Origin: Chitinophaga niastensis | GTDB lineage: Bacteria > Bacteroidota > Bacteroidia > Chitinophagales > Chitinophagaceae | Direction of reading: 5' to 3' | DNA: 64,000 bases | Assembly: GCF_003014755.1 (NCBI RefSeq) | Contig: NZ_PYAW01000004.1 | Coordinates: 248,001 to 312,000 of the forward strand | Shown: piece after piece, positions 25,585-34,396 of the stretch | Layout of the letters: the number at the start of each line of letters is the position of its first letter | Numbering within the stretch: position 1 is the first letter of the stretch | The notes under the pieces: generated by a model | Databases searched by the model: none | The model's input: the letters and a program-made list of their open reading frames with translations, nothing else | Told to the model about the DNA's origin: nothing | Position numbers and translations under genes: made by a program

Positions 25585-28500
25585 ATGAATAAAATTCTCA
25601 AACAAATCATTGGCTTTTCGCTGAAGAATAAATATTTCATTTTCTTCGCTACCTTTTTATTGCTGGTGTCGGGCATCATCTGTTTTAAGAATATGCCCAT
25701 AGAAGCTTTTCCGGATGTAACCAACACGGAGATCAGTATCATCACACAGTGGCCTGGCAGAAGTGCGGAAGAGGTAGAAAAATTCGTGACGATTCCGATA
25801 GAAATAGCCATGAACCCGGTGCAGAAAAAGACCAGTCTGCGTTCTACCAGCATATTTGGATTATCATATGTAAAATTAATTTTTGATGATAAGGTCACAG
25901 ATAATGAAGCCAGGATTCAGGTAAATAACTTACTGGCCAATGCCAGTCTGCCAGACGGTATCAACCCCTCTGTGCAGCCACCTACCGGCCCTACCGGTGA
26001 GATTTTCCGGTATACCCTGAGAAGTACTTTCCGGGATGTACGGGAACTGAAAACTACGCAGGACTGGGTCATTGATCGTCAGATCAGATCAGTACCAGGT
26101 GTGGCTGATGTGGTAAGTTTTGGTGGCATGGTGAAGACCTACGAAATACGTGTGGATCCGGGTAAACTGACCAATCTCGGTATAACCCCGCTGGACGTGT
26201 ATTCTGCGGTGGGTAAGAGTAATATTAATATTGGTGGTGATGTTATCGTTAAAAATAACCAGGCATACGTGGTACGTGGTATCGGGTTATTGAATGATAT
26301 CAATGAAATTAAAAACATCATTGTAACAAATGTAAACGGGATCCCGGTACTGGTAAAGGATGTTGCGAATGTAGAATTATCCAGTCTTCCAAGATTGGGG
26401 CATGTTGGCAGATCTGATGCAATAGTAGATTCCAGTGGCCGTCGTAGAGTAACAGATGAAGAAGACGTAGTGCAGGCAATTATCATTATGCGGAAAGGTG
26501 AAAACCCTACGGAAGTGGTACAGGCGGTAAAGGAGAAAATTAAGAAACTCAATACAAGTGTACTGCCTGCAGATACGAAGATAGTACCGTTCTACGACAG
26601 GGAAGACCTGATCCATTATGCCACAGATACTGTGATGCATAACCTTGTAGAAGGTATCTTACTGGTTACTTTGTTGGTATCCCTATTCATGTTCAACTGG
26701 CGTACTACGCTGATTGTTTCTATTATCATTCCACTTTCCCTGTTGTTTGCTTTTATCTGTCTGCGTATAATGGGCATGTCAGCTAACCTGTTGTCCTTAG
26801 GAGCGGTGGATTTTGGGATCATCATTGACGGTGCCGTGGTAATGGTGGAAGGGCTCTTTGTCGTCCTTGATCACCAGGCCAGGGATGTCGGGATGGAGCG
26901 CTTCAACAAGATGGCGAAAATGGGATTGATCAGAAAGCATGGCGCACAGCTGGCCAAGGCGATCTTCTTTGCTAAAGTAATTATCATCACCGGTCTGTTA
27001 CCCATTTTTGCTTTCCAGAAAGTAGAAGGAAAAATGTTCTCTCCACTGGCATATACCCTCGGTTTTGCTTTGTTGGGTGCATTAATCACCACTTTAACAC
27101 TGGTGCCGGTATTAATTAATCTGTTGCTCAGGAAAAATGTGCATGAAAAGCATAACCCGTTCCTGCATGTGCTTACCGGCTTTATGCTCGGATGGTTTGG
27201 CTTTACATTTAAGCACAGGAAAACAGCCGTTTTTACTTCCTTTATCATTATCGGTTTAGGTTTATATTCTTTTAAATTTTTGGGAACAGAATTCCTGCCG
27301 GAGCTGAATGAAGGTTCCATCTGGTTGAGGGTGCAGCTGCCGTATAGTGTTTCACTGGATAAATCAGTAGAAACCTCCAAAACGGTGCGGTCTATGCTGA
27401 TGGCTTTCCCCCAGGTGAAAAATATAGTATCGCAAACAGGTCGTCCGGATGATGGAACCGATGTTGCAGGGTTCTATAATAATGAGTTTGATGTAATGCT
27501 GTATCCGCAGGATAGCTGGAAACCACATATTACCAAAGAAGAGCTGATAGACCAGATGAATGATAAACTTGCTGTTATTCCAGGCGCATCGCTCAACTTC
27601 TCCCAGCCTATCATGGATAATATTGAAGAAGCAGTGTCCGGGGTGAAAGGCTCTATTTGTGTGAAGATATTTGGTGATTCATTGAATTACATGGAGGATA
27701 AGGTTACACAGGTACATGACATCCTCAAAACGGTAAGAGGTATTGAGGATCTGGGTGTAATCAAGAATATTGGTCAGCCGGAACTGAACATTGACCTGGA
27801 TCAGCAAAAGATGGCATTATATGGCGTAGCTACTGCAGATGCCAATGCGGTGATAGAAATGGCTATTGGTGGAAAGGCAGCTACTACCTTATATGAAGGG
27901 ATCAGAAAATTTGATATCCGTTTGCGCTTCCCTGAAGAATACCGTAAAACGGAAGATGATATCGGCAACCTGATGGTACCCACACAAAGTGGCTCTAAAG
28001 TGCCGGTAAAAGAAATCGCCAGCATTGTAATGAAAACAGGCCCCTGCCTGATCTTCCGTGATGCAAACGAACGTTATTCTGCGGTGAAATTCTCCGTGCG
28101 TGGTCGTGATATGGGTAGCACCATTGCAGAGGCACAGTCGAAGGTAGACAAAGTGCTCAAGCTGAAAAGTGGTTATTCTATGGTATGGCAGGGCGACTTT
28201 GAAAATGAACAGAGAGCTACACAGCGCTTGCAGCAGGTGGTGCCTATCAGTTTGATATTAATATTCATTCTGTTGTTTGTGATGTTCGGTAATTTTATGG
28301 ATGCGGCACTGGTATTTCTCAATGTACCGTTTGCCATTGTGGGGGGCTTACTGGCCTTGCATATTACCGGCACCAATTTCAGTATATCCGCAGGTATTGG
28401 TTTTATTGCCTTGTTTGGGATTTGTATACAGGACGGGGTGTTATTGATAACAGTCTTTAAGCAAAACCTGGAGAAGATGCGGGGACAAAACAGTTCTTTG

Positions 28501-28740
28501 TATACGGCCATCAAGCTGGGTGTTAATTCAAGGATACGACCGGTGATGATGACTGCTTTAATGGCTGCGATAGGACTCTTTCCTGCTGCTATTTCCCACG
28601 GTATTGGGTCAGAAAGTTCCAGGCCGTTGGCGAGGGTAGTGATAGGGGGTATTTTGTGTGCGATGATTTTCTCGCTGATAATATTCCCACTGATTTTTGG
28701 ATGGGCTTACCGGAAATTTGATACAAAACATCCGGAATAA
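25585..28740 (+). CDS. Heavy-metal efflux RND pump (CzcA/CusA family)
   Basis: 1051 residues, the normal HME-RND length, with about 12 membrane segments in two sets and two large periplasmic loops. The TM4 motif AVDFGIIIDGAVVMVEGL carries the family's D-x6-D and E residues of the proton relay. GRPDDGTDVAGFYNNEFDV and SQPIMDNIEEAVSGVKG resemble CzcA-type (Zn/Co/Cd/Ni) more than CusA-type (Cu/Ag) pumps, and the methionine triad of CusA is not evident in the region compared by eye. Substrate is therefore more likely divalent cations. It ends 20 bases before a shared terminator. Confidence 0.94.
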   Translation: MNKILKQIIGFSLKNKYFIFFATFLLLVSGIICFKNMPIEAFPDVTNTEISIITQWPGRSAEEVEKFVTIPIEIAMNPVQKKTSLRSTSIFGLSYVKLIFDDKVTDNEARIQVNNLLANASLPDGINPSVQPPTGPTGEIFRYTLRSTFRDVRELKTTQDWVIDRQIRSVPGVADVVSFGGMVKTYEIRVDPGKLTNLGITPLDVYSAVGKSNINIGGDVIVKNNQAYVVRGIGLLNDINEIKNIIVTNVNGIPVLVKDVANVELSSLPRLGHVGRSDAIVDSSGRRRVTDEEDVVQAIIIMRKGENPTEVVQAVKEKIKKLNTSVLPADTKIVPFYDREDLIHYATDTVMHNLVEGILLVTLLVSLFMFNWRTTLIVSIIIPLSLLFAFICLRIMGMSANLLSLGAVDFGIIIDGAVVMVEGLFVVLDHQARDVGMERFNKMAKMGLIRKHGAQLAKAIFFAKVIIITGLLPIFAFQKVEGKMFSPLAYTLGFALLGALITTLTLVPVLINLLLRKNVHEKHNPFLHVLTGFMLGWFGFTFKHRKTAVFTSFIIIGLGLYSFKFLGTEFLPELNEGSIWLRVQLPYSVSLDKSVETSKTVRSMLMAFPQVKNIVSQTGRPDDGTDVAGFYNNEFDVMLYPQDSWKPHITKEELIDQMNDKLAVIPGASLNFSQPIMDNIEEAVSGVKGSICVKIFGDSLNYMEDKVTQVHDILKTVRGIEDLGVIKNIGQPELNIDLDQQKMALYGVATADANAVIEMAIGGKAATTLYEGIRKFDIRLRFPEEYRKTEDDIGNLMVPTQSGSKVPVKEIASIVMKTGPCLIFRDANERYSAVKFSVRGRDMGSTIAEAQSKVDKVLKLKSGYSMVWQGDFENEQRATQRLQQVVPISLILIFILLFVMFGNFMDAALVFLNVPFAIVGGLLALHITGTNFSISAGIGFIALFGICIQDGVLLITVFKQNLEKMRGQNSSLYTAIKLGVNSRIRPVMMTALMAAIGLFPAAISHGIGSESSRPLARVVIGGILCAMIFSLIIFPLIFGWAYRKFDTKHPE

Positions 28741-28759
28741 ACGGATTACAGACACATAT

Positions 28760-28798
28760 AAAAAAAGAGAAGGAGTATAACTCCTTCTCTTTTTTTAT
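28760..28798. terminator. Bidirectional intrinsic terminator
   Basis: Hairpin arms aaaaaagagaaggagt and actccttctctttttt around loop ATA, with A and T tracts on each side. It lies between the convergent RND pump and AI-2E genes and serves both. Confidence 0.92.
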
Positions 28799-29896
28799 TT
28801 ATGCAGATGTTTCGTCATTATCTTTCTTCTTCACTTTTTTTACTTTTACTTTCCCTTCATCTCCCAGTAATACGGCCCATGGTTTCATCTCATCTATATT
28901 CTCACATATAATTTTCATAATGGCAATAGTAGGAATAGCCAGGAACATACCAGGTATGCCCCATAACATATTGCCCAATACTACTCCTATAATGGTGATG
29001 AGTGCATTGATCTTTACTTTGGAACCAACGATACTGGGAAATAGTACGTTGCTGTCCAGCAAATGCACCAGGAACAGCGCAATGCCTGCCTGTAAAGCCT
29101 GTATAGGTTCGCCGGTAGCTAAAGTAACCAGTATAATAAGGATGGCGGCGGTTAATATACCAATATAAGGAATGATATTAAATATAGCGGCCATTACTCC
29201 GAGGAGGATCGCGTATTTGATACCGAGAATTAAAAAGAGCGTGGTATTAAGAATTGCTACTATTACCATTTCTATCATCAGGCCACCTACGTAACTCTTA
29301 ATGATAGAGCGGGTGCTGCCAATTACATGCAATAGTTTTTCGCGGTGTTCTTCCCGGAAAACTTTTATGAGGAAAGTTACCAGCAGCTTGCGGTAAAAGA
29401 GTATGAAGAAAGCGTATAGAAATACGAAAACAATAAATACCAGCATAGAAGAGAGGGAAAGAAACGTTTGGCTGATAAAGCTCGTAGCTGTTCCCAATGT
29501 GCCCATAAGGGCTTTCTCCAGGTAATTTAACTGGGTGCTGGAATTAATATGAAATTTAGCATGCACCCACTCCTGTGTGGAGGAGATAGTTGTTAAGAGT
29601 CTTTTTTGCAGTTCCGGAAAATCGGATACGAAAGATTCCATTTGTTTTCCGAGTAGCAGCATAATCAGGACGATAGCTATGATAAATAGCAATACGCTCA
29701 AAATGGCGGCCACGCCCCGGGGGAAGTGCCATTTTTCCAAATGATGTACAACAGGTAAAAGCATAATTGCTATCAGCATGGCAAACATCAGCGGAATAAT
29801 AATGCCACTACCGATGTGTGCAATGTATACGACAAGTATGATGGATAATAAGGTAAATGTGAGTCTTGCGTTAAACGGCAGTTTAAACTCATTCAT
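28799..29896 (-). CDS. AI-2E family transporter (PerM/TqsA/YdiK type)
   Basis: About 365 residues from ATG 29896, with eight or so membrane segments and the family's central soluble stretch. GIKYAILLGVMAAIFNIIPYIG and HLLDSNVLFPSIVG are typical landmarks. Members export autoinducer-2 or Na+/H+ or other small solutes; the group is functionally mixed and the substrate cannot be inferred. I prefer ATG 29896 over the upstream ATG at 29944 because a perfect -7 core TATCTTTG (29914-29921, minus strand) sits between them, 17 bases upstream of the later ATG. The C-terminal tail is rich in Lys. Confidence 0.9.
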   Translation of the reverse strand: MNEFKLPFNARLTFTLLSIILVVYIAHIGSGIIIPLMFAMLIAIMLLPVVHHLEKWHFPRGVAAILSVLLFIIAIVLIMLLLGKQMESFVSDFPELQKRLLTTISSTQEWVHAKFHINSSTQLNYLEKALMGTLGTATSFISQTFLSLSSMLVFIVFVFLYAFFILFYRKLLVTFLIKVFREEHREKLLHVIGSTRSIIKSYVGGLMIEMVIVAILNTTLFLILGIKYAILLGVMAAIFNIIPYIGILTAAILIILVTLATGEPIQALQAGIALFLVHLLDSNVLFPSIVGSKVKINALITIIGVVLGNMLWGIPGMFLAIPTIAIMKIICENIDEMKPWAVLLGDEGKVKVKKVKKKDNDETSA

Positions 29897-29913
29897 AGAT
29901 TTAGTGGTTTTAC

Positions 29914-29921
29914 CAAAGATA
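29914..29921 (-). promoter_or_regulatory. Bacteroidota promoter -7 element (TATCTTTG) for the AI-2E gene
   Basis: A perfect TAnnTTTG on the minus strand, inside the longest reading of the AI-2E open frame. It places the start codon at 29896. Confidence 0.6.
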
Positions 29922-29972
29922 TTAAAAATCAGTTTGTATGACATTAGAATTTCTATTATATAGCTGCACCGT

Positions 29973-30147
29973 GTCTTTCCCAGGATTAGACTGATTATGC
30001 TGATTACCCTGATTTTAATTTTATGATTATAAAAAGATTAGCGGAGAGCAAAGCGTACAATACCCGCTCTGCTCTCCGCTAATCTTTTTATAATCATAAA
30101 AATAAAATCAGGGTAATCAGCATAATCAGTCTAATCCTGGGAAAGAC
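29973..30147. repeat. 175-bp long palindrome, family C copy 1
   Basis: Near-perfect inverted repeat with arms of about 75-80 bases: left begins gtctttcccaggattagac, right ends gtctaatcctgggaaagac. The short asymmetric centre reads aaagcgtacaatacccgctc. It lies 4 bases before the stop codon (minus strand) of the AraC gene and upstream of the AI-2E gene. A second copy lies at 36795-36969 with the centre inverted. Confidence 0.93.
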
Positions 30148-30151
30148 AATC

Positions 30152-31078
30152 TCAGTAATGTTTTTTTAGCAGCGGTATAAAGATCTCGCAGTAGTTAGGT
30201 CCTGCAAGTGAGATGAAGAAATGATTACCACTCATTTTAAAGATTCCTTCTTTACAGTTCCTGCTAATAAAATTATACATAGGAATGCCTGCAGTAGCGA
30301 AATCCATGGGTACAGGCAGTTTAAGATAACTGCCACCCGGCACGCGTTTTTTCATCAGGTAAGAAAAATTATCCCGTAGTTGCTGATGTGCAGCAGTGGC
30401 TGTAACCGGAATGCTGATCCCCGCAAACATGGATAATTTTTCATAGTCGGTAACAGGTACAGAGTCCAGCGTGCCCGTGATGATCCTGCTTTGTGGGAGA
30501 TCAAAGAGGGTCAGCATTTTACGGAACATCGTATAATAGTGGTTCATTTTAGCAATCATTTCACCGATAGGATTTTGTCCGCGGGAGATGAAAGAGTAAT
30601 AAAGGATACTATCAGGAAGGGTTATTTTTTCACAACGTTCATAGTTAAAGAAGTTACCGAATATGTCGCTGCCGGCAGCCACAGTAATGGATTCTGTGAT
30701 CTGAAGCGTTCTTTTTTCGTTAGGTAATACCAGTATGCGCCGGAAATCTTTCGGGCTTTCCTTAAAATGTTGTTTGAATGCCTTACTGAAAGCTGCTGTG
30801 GTAGCATAACCACACAGTTCACTGATTTCGCTGATGTTGTATCCGCTGTGCCGGAGCAGGCCAGCAGCGAGTTCCAGCCGGTGTCGTTTTACATAATGCC
30901 AGAAAGGTTCTCCCATGTAGTCATTAAAGTTGTGATAAAAATAGGAATAGGAGATTCCCAACCGCTCAGCTACGTCTTTGATGTGAAAAGGATCGCTTAC
31001 ATGATCATCGGCAAAACATAAACCTTGTAATGCGAAATTTTCTAACTGTTCTTTGGTGAGGATGGAGGATTTAAACAT
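30152..31078 (-). CDS. AraC-family transcriptional regulator
   Basis: 308 residues with an N-terminal AraC/XylS double HTH (HIKDVAERLGISYSYFYHNF then GYNISEISELCGYATTAAFS and KAFKQHFKESPKDFRRI). The C-terminal 170 residues form a ligand domain of the GyrI/SOUL-like small-molecule type that I cannot assign more exactly. The arrangement (HTH first) is common in Bacteroidota. There is no neighbour on the same strand close enough to form an operon other than the AI-2E gene beyond the palindrome. Confidence 0.88.
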   Translation of the reverse strand: MFKSSILTKEQLENFALQGLCFADDHVSDPFHIKDVAERLGISYSYFYHNFNDYMGEPFWHYVKRHRLELAAGLLRHSGYNISEISELCGYATTAAFSKAFKQHFKESPKDFRRILVLPNEKRTLQITESITVAAGSDIFGNFFNYERCEKITLPDSILYYSFISRGQNPIGEMIAKMNHYYTMFRKMLTLFDLPQSRIITGTLDSVPVTDYEKLSMFAGISIPVTATAAHQQLRDNFSYLMKKRVPGGSYLKLPVPMDFATAGIPMYNFISRNCKEGIFKMSGNHFFISLAGPNYCEIFIPLLKKHY

Positions 31079-31530
31079 ACAGTTTTTTAATGATTTTTCA
31101 TGGGATCAGATACATGCTGGCAACTCTAAAACGGGCATTAACAACGTACACACAATTACCAATTTAATTTTTTTTATGATAAATATTCATACAATTTTGT
31201 AAATAAATTTATAATATTGGTTATCAATATAATACAGTTGTACATATAGTTTATTTTTAAATAATATATTATATGAATGAGGTAAAAACTGTATGTTTTT
31301 CTGTTTTTATTAAAAAAAAGCTAGAATGGACAAATGAATCTGGAACTGATTAAATAACTTTAAAACAGGAGACCATCAAACAAACTATTCCGGGAAATTA
31401 TTCATCCAAAACATTCAACATATTTTGTCCTATTGATCCTGTTATGGGGTTGCGTTAGCCACAACACCATTGCTTAAACCGATGAATCACCATGTGAAGC
31501 TAAAGGGTATTGTTTACCATATTTTCTTTT
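31079..31530. other. AT-rich gap of 452 bases with no convincing gene
   Basis: Strongly A/T-rich, with A-tracts and T-tracts near 31140-31320. No ORF with coding character was found, and no tRNA or clear riboswitch fold. Short near-promoter motifs occur (for example atattttg near 31425) but none is a full TAnnTTTG match. It likely holds promoters of the flanking divergent AraC gene and small membrane protein. Confidence 0.5.
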
Positions 31531-31773
31531 ATGATAGCACTCATCGTTTTATTATCACTGCTTTTGTGCGTTGGCTGGATGTTATTACTCCGGCACCGGA
31601 AAGCTTTGCAGGCGGCGAATATCAGGCTTTTGCAACAGGACCAGAGAGAGTCTTCCTTATTATTTCAGCTAAGTGAGCTGAATGAAAAATACCATGTAAT
31701 GGAGGATAAACTGCAAAAAACGCAGTATGAATTGTATAAGGAAAAACATAAAACAAACAGCAAATTAAAATAA
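31531..31773 (+). CDS. Small membrane protein with coiled-coil tail
   Basis: 80 residues from ATG 31531; a TTG 21 bases upstream would add seven residues. One N-terminal hydrophobic segment (MIALIVLLSLLLCVGWMLLL) is followed by a charged helical tail with heptad-like spacing (QLSELNEKYHVMEDKLQKTQ), ending in KTNSKLK. Single-span proteins with a cytoplasmic coiled coil often assist membrane complexes; no family was recognised. It precedes the DsrE-like gene by 66 bases. Confidence 0.65.
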   Translation: MIALIVLLSLLLCVGWMLLLRHRKALQAANIRLLQQDQRESSLLFQLSELNEKYHVMEDKLQKTQYELYKEKHKTNSKLK

Positions 31774-31839
31774 CATCCACCTAATATTTGATCCCGCTCC
31801 TTCTTTCTCTTTTGCCAATATTTAATTAGGGTTGTTACC

Positions 31840-32187
31840 ATGCAGGTAGTTTTTCAGATCACATCCAATGCATTGGATGCACAAAGGGCTATGTTAGGTC
31901 AGCTTCATCATCTTCTTCAGTATTTCGACAACAAACAAGCCCGTATAGCCGTTGAAGTAGTCGTGCATGGAGATGCCTGGCATTTATTACTGGCCACCGG
32001 AAACCCCTTCGCTGAAAAGGTGCAGTCACTGCAGGAAAGGTCCGTGCAATTCCTTATTTGCCGTAATACGATGAATGCTCATCAGCTGGAAGTCAATCAG
32101 CTCCTGCCTTCCATAGAAATAGTGCCGGCGGCAATAGCCCACCTGGTAGAGCGACAGGCGGCAGGATGGTCTTATATAAGATGTTAG
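31840..32187 (+). CDS. DsrE/DsrF-like family protein
   Basis: 115 residues. The pattern VVVHGDAWHLLLATGNPFAE followed by VQFLICRNTMNAHQL and a C-terminal IEIVPAAIAHLVERQAAGWS is that of the DsrE-like family; a Cys in the ICRNT strand occupies the usual reactive position. Family roles include sulfur relay (DsrE, TusD) but many members are uncharacterised. The upstream AUG is supported by the position of the first strand. It stands apart from known sulfur-relay genes, so function remains open. Confidence 0.85.
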   Translation: MQVVFQITSNALDAQRAMLGQLHHLLQYFDNKQARIAVEVVVHGDAWHLLLATGNPFAEKVQSLQERSVQFLICRNTMNAHQLEVNQLLPSIEIVPAAIAHLVERQAAGWSYIRC

Positions 32188-32266
32188 TTTAATTGTTTAT
32201 TAGTTAATTGCTTTATTAGTTTATTTTTACATTTTTATAGGCTGTTTTGGTGGGTCATAAAAACTT

Positions 32267-33220
32267 ATGATGTCTCTAAACCAAATAAAAATCTTAGAAA
32301 GAACGTTAAATTGGTGCACGATCAAAAGGACTAACCTCTTAAAATTTAATACATTGAAATTCACAAAATCTACCGGAATACTGTTGTTATTCATGGCAGT
32401 ACCCTTTTTTACCTTTGCGCAGGACTGGCACGTAGGCGCTCTTCTCGGTATTACCAATTACAGTGGAGATCTTTCCCAAAAACGGGTTGACATGAGATAC
32501 ACCCGCCCTGCACTGGGTTTGCTGGTGAGAAGAGATATCAACCGTTACTTCACTGTACGCGCTGCCTTTACCTGGGGAATTGCTACAGGAGCTGATAGCA
32601 CCAGTTCCGAAAAGGCACTGGTAGCAAGGAACCTGAGCTTCAGAACAAATATTTTTGAAGGGAGCCTGATAGGTGAGCTTAATTTTTTTGATATAGAAGA
32701 AAAGGGATTTACACCTTATATTTTTGCCGGTGTAGGTGGTTTCGGATTTGATCCTACTGCCAAAGACCAGTCGGGTAACAGGGTGCGTTTGCGCCCATTG
32801 GGCACAGAAGGACAGGGGTTACCACAGTATCCCAACAGAAAGCCATACGACCTGTTTTCTTTTTCTTTCCCTTTTGGCGCGGGTGTTAAAGCTATCCTTA
32901 ATGATACCTGGACCTTGGGTTTTGAAATTGGTTTGCGTCCAACACTTACAGATTACCTGGATGATGTGAGTACTACTTATGTTGATAAAAATACTTTGCT
33001 GGCTTATCGCGGGCAGAAATCAGTGGATATGGCTTTTCGTGGTGATGAACTGAATGGAAAAAATACACCGGGTGTATACCCTGCAGATGGCGCTCAACGT
33101 GGCTCCTCTAAACATAAAGACTGGTACTCGTTTTCAGGCATTACTATCACCTATCGCCTTGGTGGCGGCGGAGGATGGGGCAAGCAAAAAGCTATGCGTT
33201 GTCCGGTACTAAGACCTTAG
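32267..33220 (+). CDS. DUF6089-type outer-membrane beta-barrel protein
   Basis: 317 residues from ATG 32267. The first 40 residues are unusual for a signal peptide, with a hydrophobic stretch ILLLFMAVPFFTFA at about 43-56, so the actual start may be internal and the mature protein begins near QDWHVGALLGITNYSGDLSQ. Alternating strands through TPYIFAGVGGFGFDP, FPFGAGVKAILND and LGFEIGLRPTLTDYLDDVST are typical of the DUF6089 family (8-stranded barrel, common in Bacteroidota). The C-terminus is Gly-rich. No signal peptidase site is certain. Confidence 0.82.
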   Translation: MMSLNQIKILERTLNWCTIKRTNLLKFNTLKFTKSTGILLLFMAVPFFTFAQDWHVGALLGITNYSGDLSQKRVDMRYTRPALGLLVRRDINRYFTVRAAFTWGIATGADSTSSEKALVARNLSFRTNIFEGSLIGELNFFDIEEKGFTPYIFAGVGGFGFDPTAKDQSGNRVRLRPLGTEGQGLPQYPNRKPYDLFSFSFPFGAGVKAILNDTWTLGFEIGLRPTLTDYLDDVSTTYVDKNTLLAYRGQKSVDMAFRGDELNGKNTPGVYPADGAQRGSSKHKDWYSFSGITITYRLGGGGGWGKQKAMRCPVLRP

Positions 33221-33272
33221 CCTGTTTTAAAAGACTGATCTTCAGATCTTCCGGTAAGTTATTTATAAATTT

Positions 33273-33300
33273 AATCCCGGCTTAATGCCGGGATTTTTTT
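33273..33300 (+). terminator. Intrinsic terminator after the DUF6089 gene
   Basis: Stem aatcccggc/gccgggatt with loop TTAAT followed by a T-tract. It lies 53 bases after the stop codon. Confidence 0.9.
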
Positions 33301-33464
33301 ATTGGCATAGTTGTTGGATTTATTTGTTTGAACAGGTAATACTTGCAGCCACCAGCTTATAACAAGCGCGAAGTATCACAAAATCGCGGAGAGAGTAATG
33401 AAACAATAGCCGTAAGAATAAGTTGGTGTGCAACTGCCTGTATAAATAACGAAAAAGAAGTGCC

Positions 33465-33797
33465 ATGAAGAAGTTTTTATTTTTAGCTTCCGTGATGTTG
33501 ATAGCAGGTAGTATAACAATTTTTGCACAACACAGACCACCTGCACCACCAAGGCCACCGGTACCCGGACATTTTCCACATCCTCCGGTTCCACCGCATC
33601 CGCCTTTTCCACCACCACATCCGCCAAGGCCGCATTTTGCGCATCCAGGACCACCGCATCATCCGCCAAGGCCTTACCCTTACAGGCATTATCATAAACA
33701 TTACAGGCCTCACAGGCATCGCAGGTATGGTTATGTTGCTTATCCGGGAGTAGATTATGCGGTATCAAATGTTAGCTTTACGCTGTATCAGGGATAA
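33465..33797 (+). CDS. Proline/histidine-rich secreted protein
   Basis: 110 residues: signal peptide MKKFLFLASVMLIAGSITIF with cleavage before QHRPPAP, then about 70 residues in which Pro, His and Arg repeat (PPHPPFPPPHPPRPHF), and an ordered tail VAYPGVDYAVSNVSFTLYQG. The His-rich segment could bind divalent metals or interact with anionic polymers; both are inference. The composition is unusual, but the signal peptide, the tail and the tandem arrangement with the next gene support a real gene. No homologue is recognised. Confidence 0.75.
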   Translation: MKKFLFLASVMLIAGSITIFAQHRPPAPPRPPVPGHFPHPPVPPHPPFPPPHPPRPHFAHPGPPHHPPRPYPYRHYHKHYRPHRHRRYGYVAYPGVDYAVSNVSFTLYQG

Positions 33798-33858
33798 GAA
33801 AATAATAACACCACAACTTTTATTTGCCAACCAATCTTGAACTAAAAAAACCGAAAAG

Positions 33859-34200
33859 ATGAAAAAAGTATTGCTGATAATGCTGCTCATGGGTGGCACT
33901 GTGCTCACTACTTATGCACAAAGGGGATACGACAGAGGAGACCATGATCGTGGTCGTGGACATGGACACGGACGCTGGGAACGTGGTGACGATGATGATG
34001 ACAGATGCGAACACCGTGAACGCAGACACTGGGACAGAGACAGAGATTGTCGCCGTGGCTGGGATGATGATTGCTACCGTCCAAGAAGAAGAGTAGTGTA
34101 TGCAGAACCTGCTTACTACCCGGTTCCGGTTCCTGCACCTGTTTACTATCCATCCAGACCAAGAGCTGTATTCCACGCAGGCGTTACTATTGTGAACTGA
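33859..34200 (+). CDS. Asp/Arg/His-rich secreted protein
   Basis: 113 residues: signal peptide MKKVLLIMLLMGGTVLTTYA, a mature part of mixed charge rich in Asp, Arg and His (GDDDDDRCEHRERRHWDRDR) with three cysteines, then a Pro/Tyr-rich tail ending in FHAGVTIVN. It follows the Pro/His-rich gene by 61 bases, and the two share the layout signal-repetitive-tail, so they may be functionally paired. A metal- or matrix-binding role is possible. No homologue is recognised. Confidence 0.75.
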   Translation: MKKVLLIMLLMGGTVLTTYAQRGYDRGDHDRGRGHGHGRWERGDDDDDRCEHRERRHWDRDRDCRRGWDDDCYRPRRRVVYAEPAYYPVPVPAPVYYPSRPRAVFHAGVTIVN

Positions 34201-34216
34201 TAACTGAAAAATGGAA

Positions 34217-34260
34217 TAAAAACGAAGCAACCGTCTCCCGGGACGGTTGCTTCGTTTTTA
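34217..34260 (+). terminator. Intrinsic terminator after the charged secreted protein
   Basis: Long stem: taaaaacgaagcaaccgtc against gacggttgcttcgttttta, loop TCCCGG, with T-rich end. It follows the stop codon by 16 bases. Confidence 0.93.
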
Positions 34261-34362
34261 TAAGCACCTGTTGCTGTAAGGAATAATCCTTCAGCAGCAG
34301 GGAAAAAGGAGCGCATATGAAATTACTATTGGCTACCACTTTTTAATGCGGTATGGTATGGT

Positions 34363-34370
34363 TACTTTTG
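34363..34370 (+). promoter_or_regulatory. Bacteroidota promoter -7 element (TACTTTTG)
   Basis: A perfect TAnnTTTG core 26 bases upstream of the UbiD ATG (34397), after the preceding terminator. It indicates a start at 34397 rather than the upstream ATG at 34346. Confidence 0.6.
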
Positions 34371-34396
34371 TTGATTGGTTACTAAGAACATTCAAC

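Noticed and set aside
29973..30147. Simple Rho-independent terminator for the AraC gene
   Set aside because: Length of 175 bases, a homologous copy elsewhere and an inverted centre are not expected of an ordinary terminator, although it may also act as one.
33483..33768. Minus-strand frames antisense to the Pro/His-rich gene
   Set aside because: The proteins are Trp/Arg/Met-rich artefacts of reading the opposite strand of proline and histidine codons.
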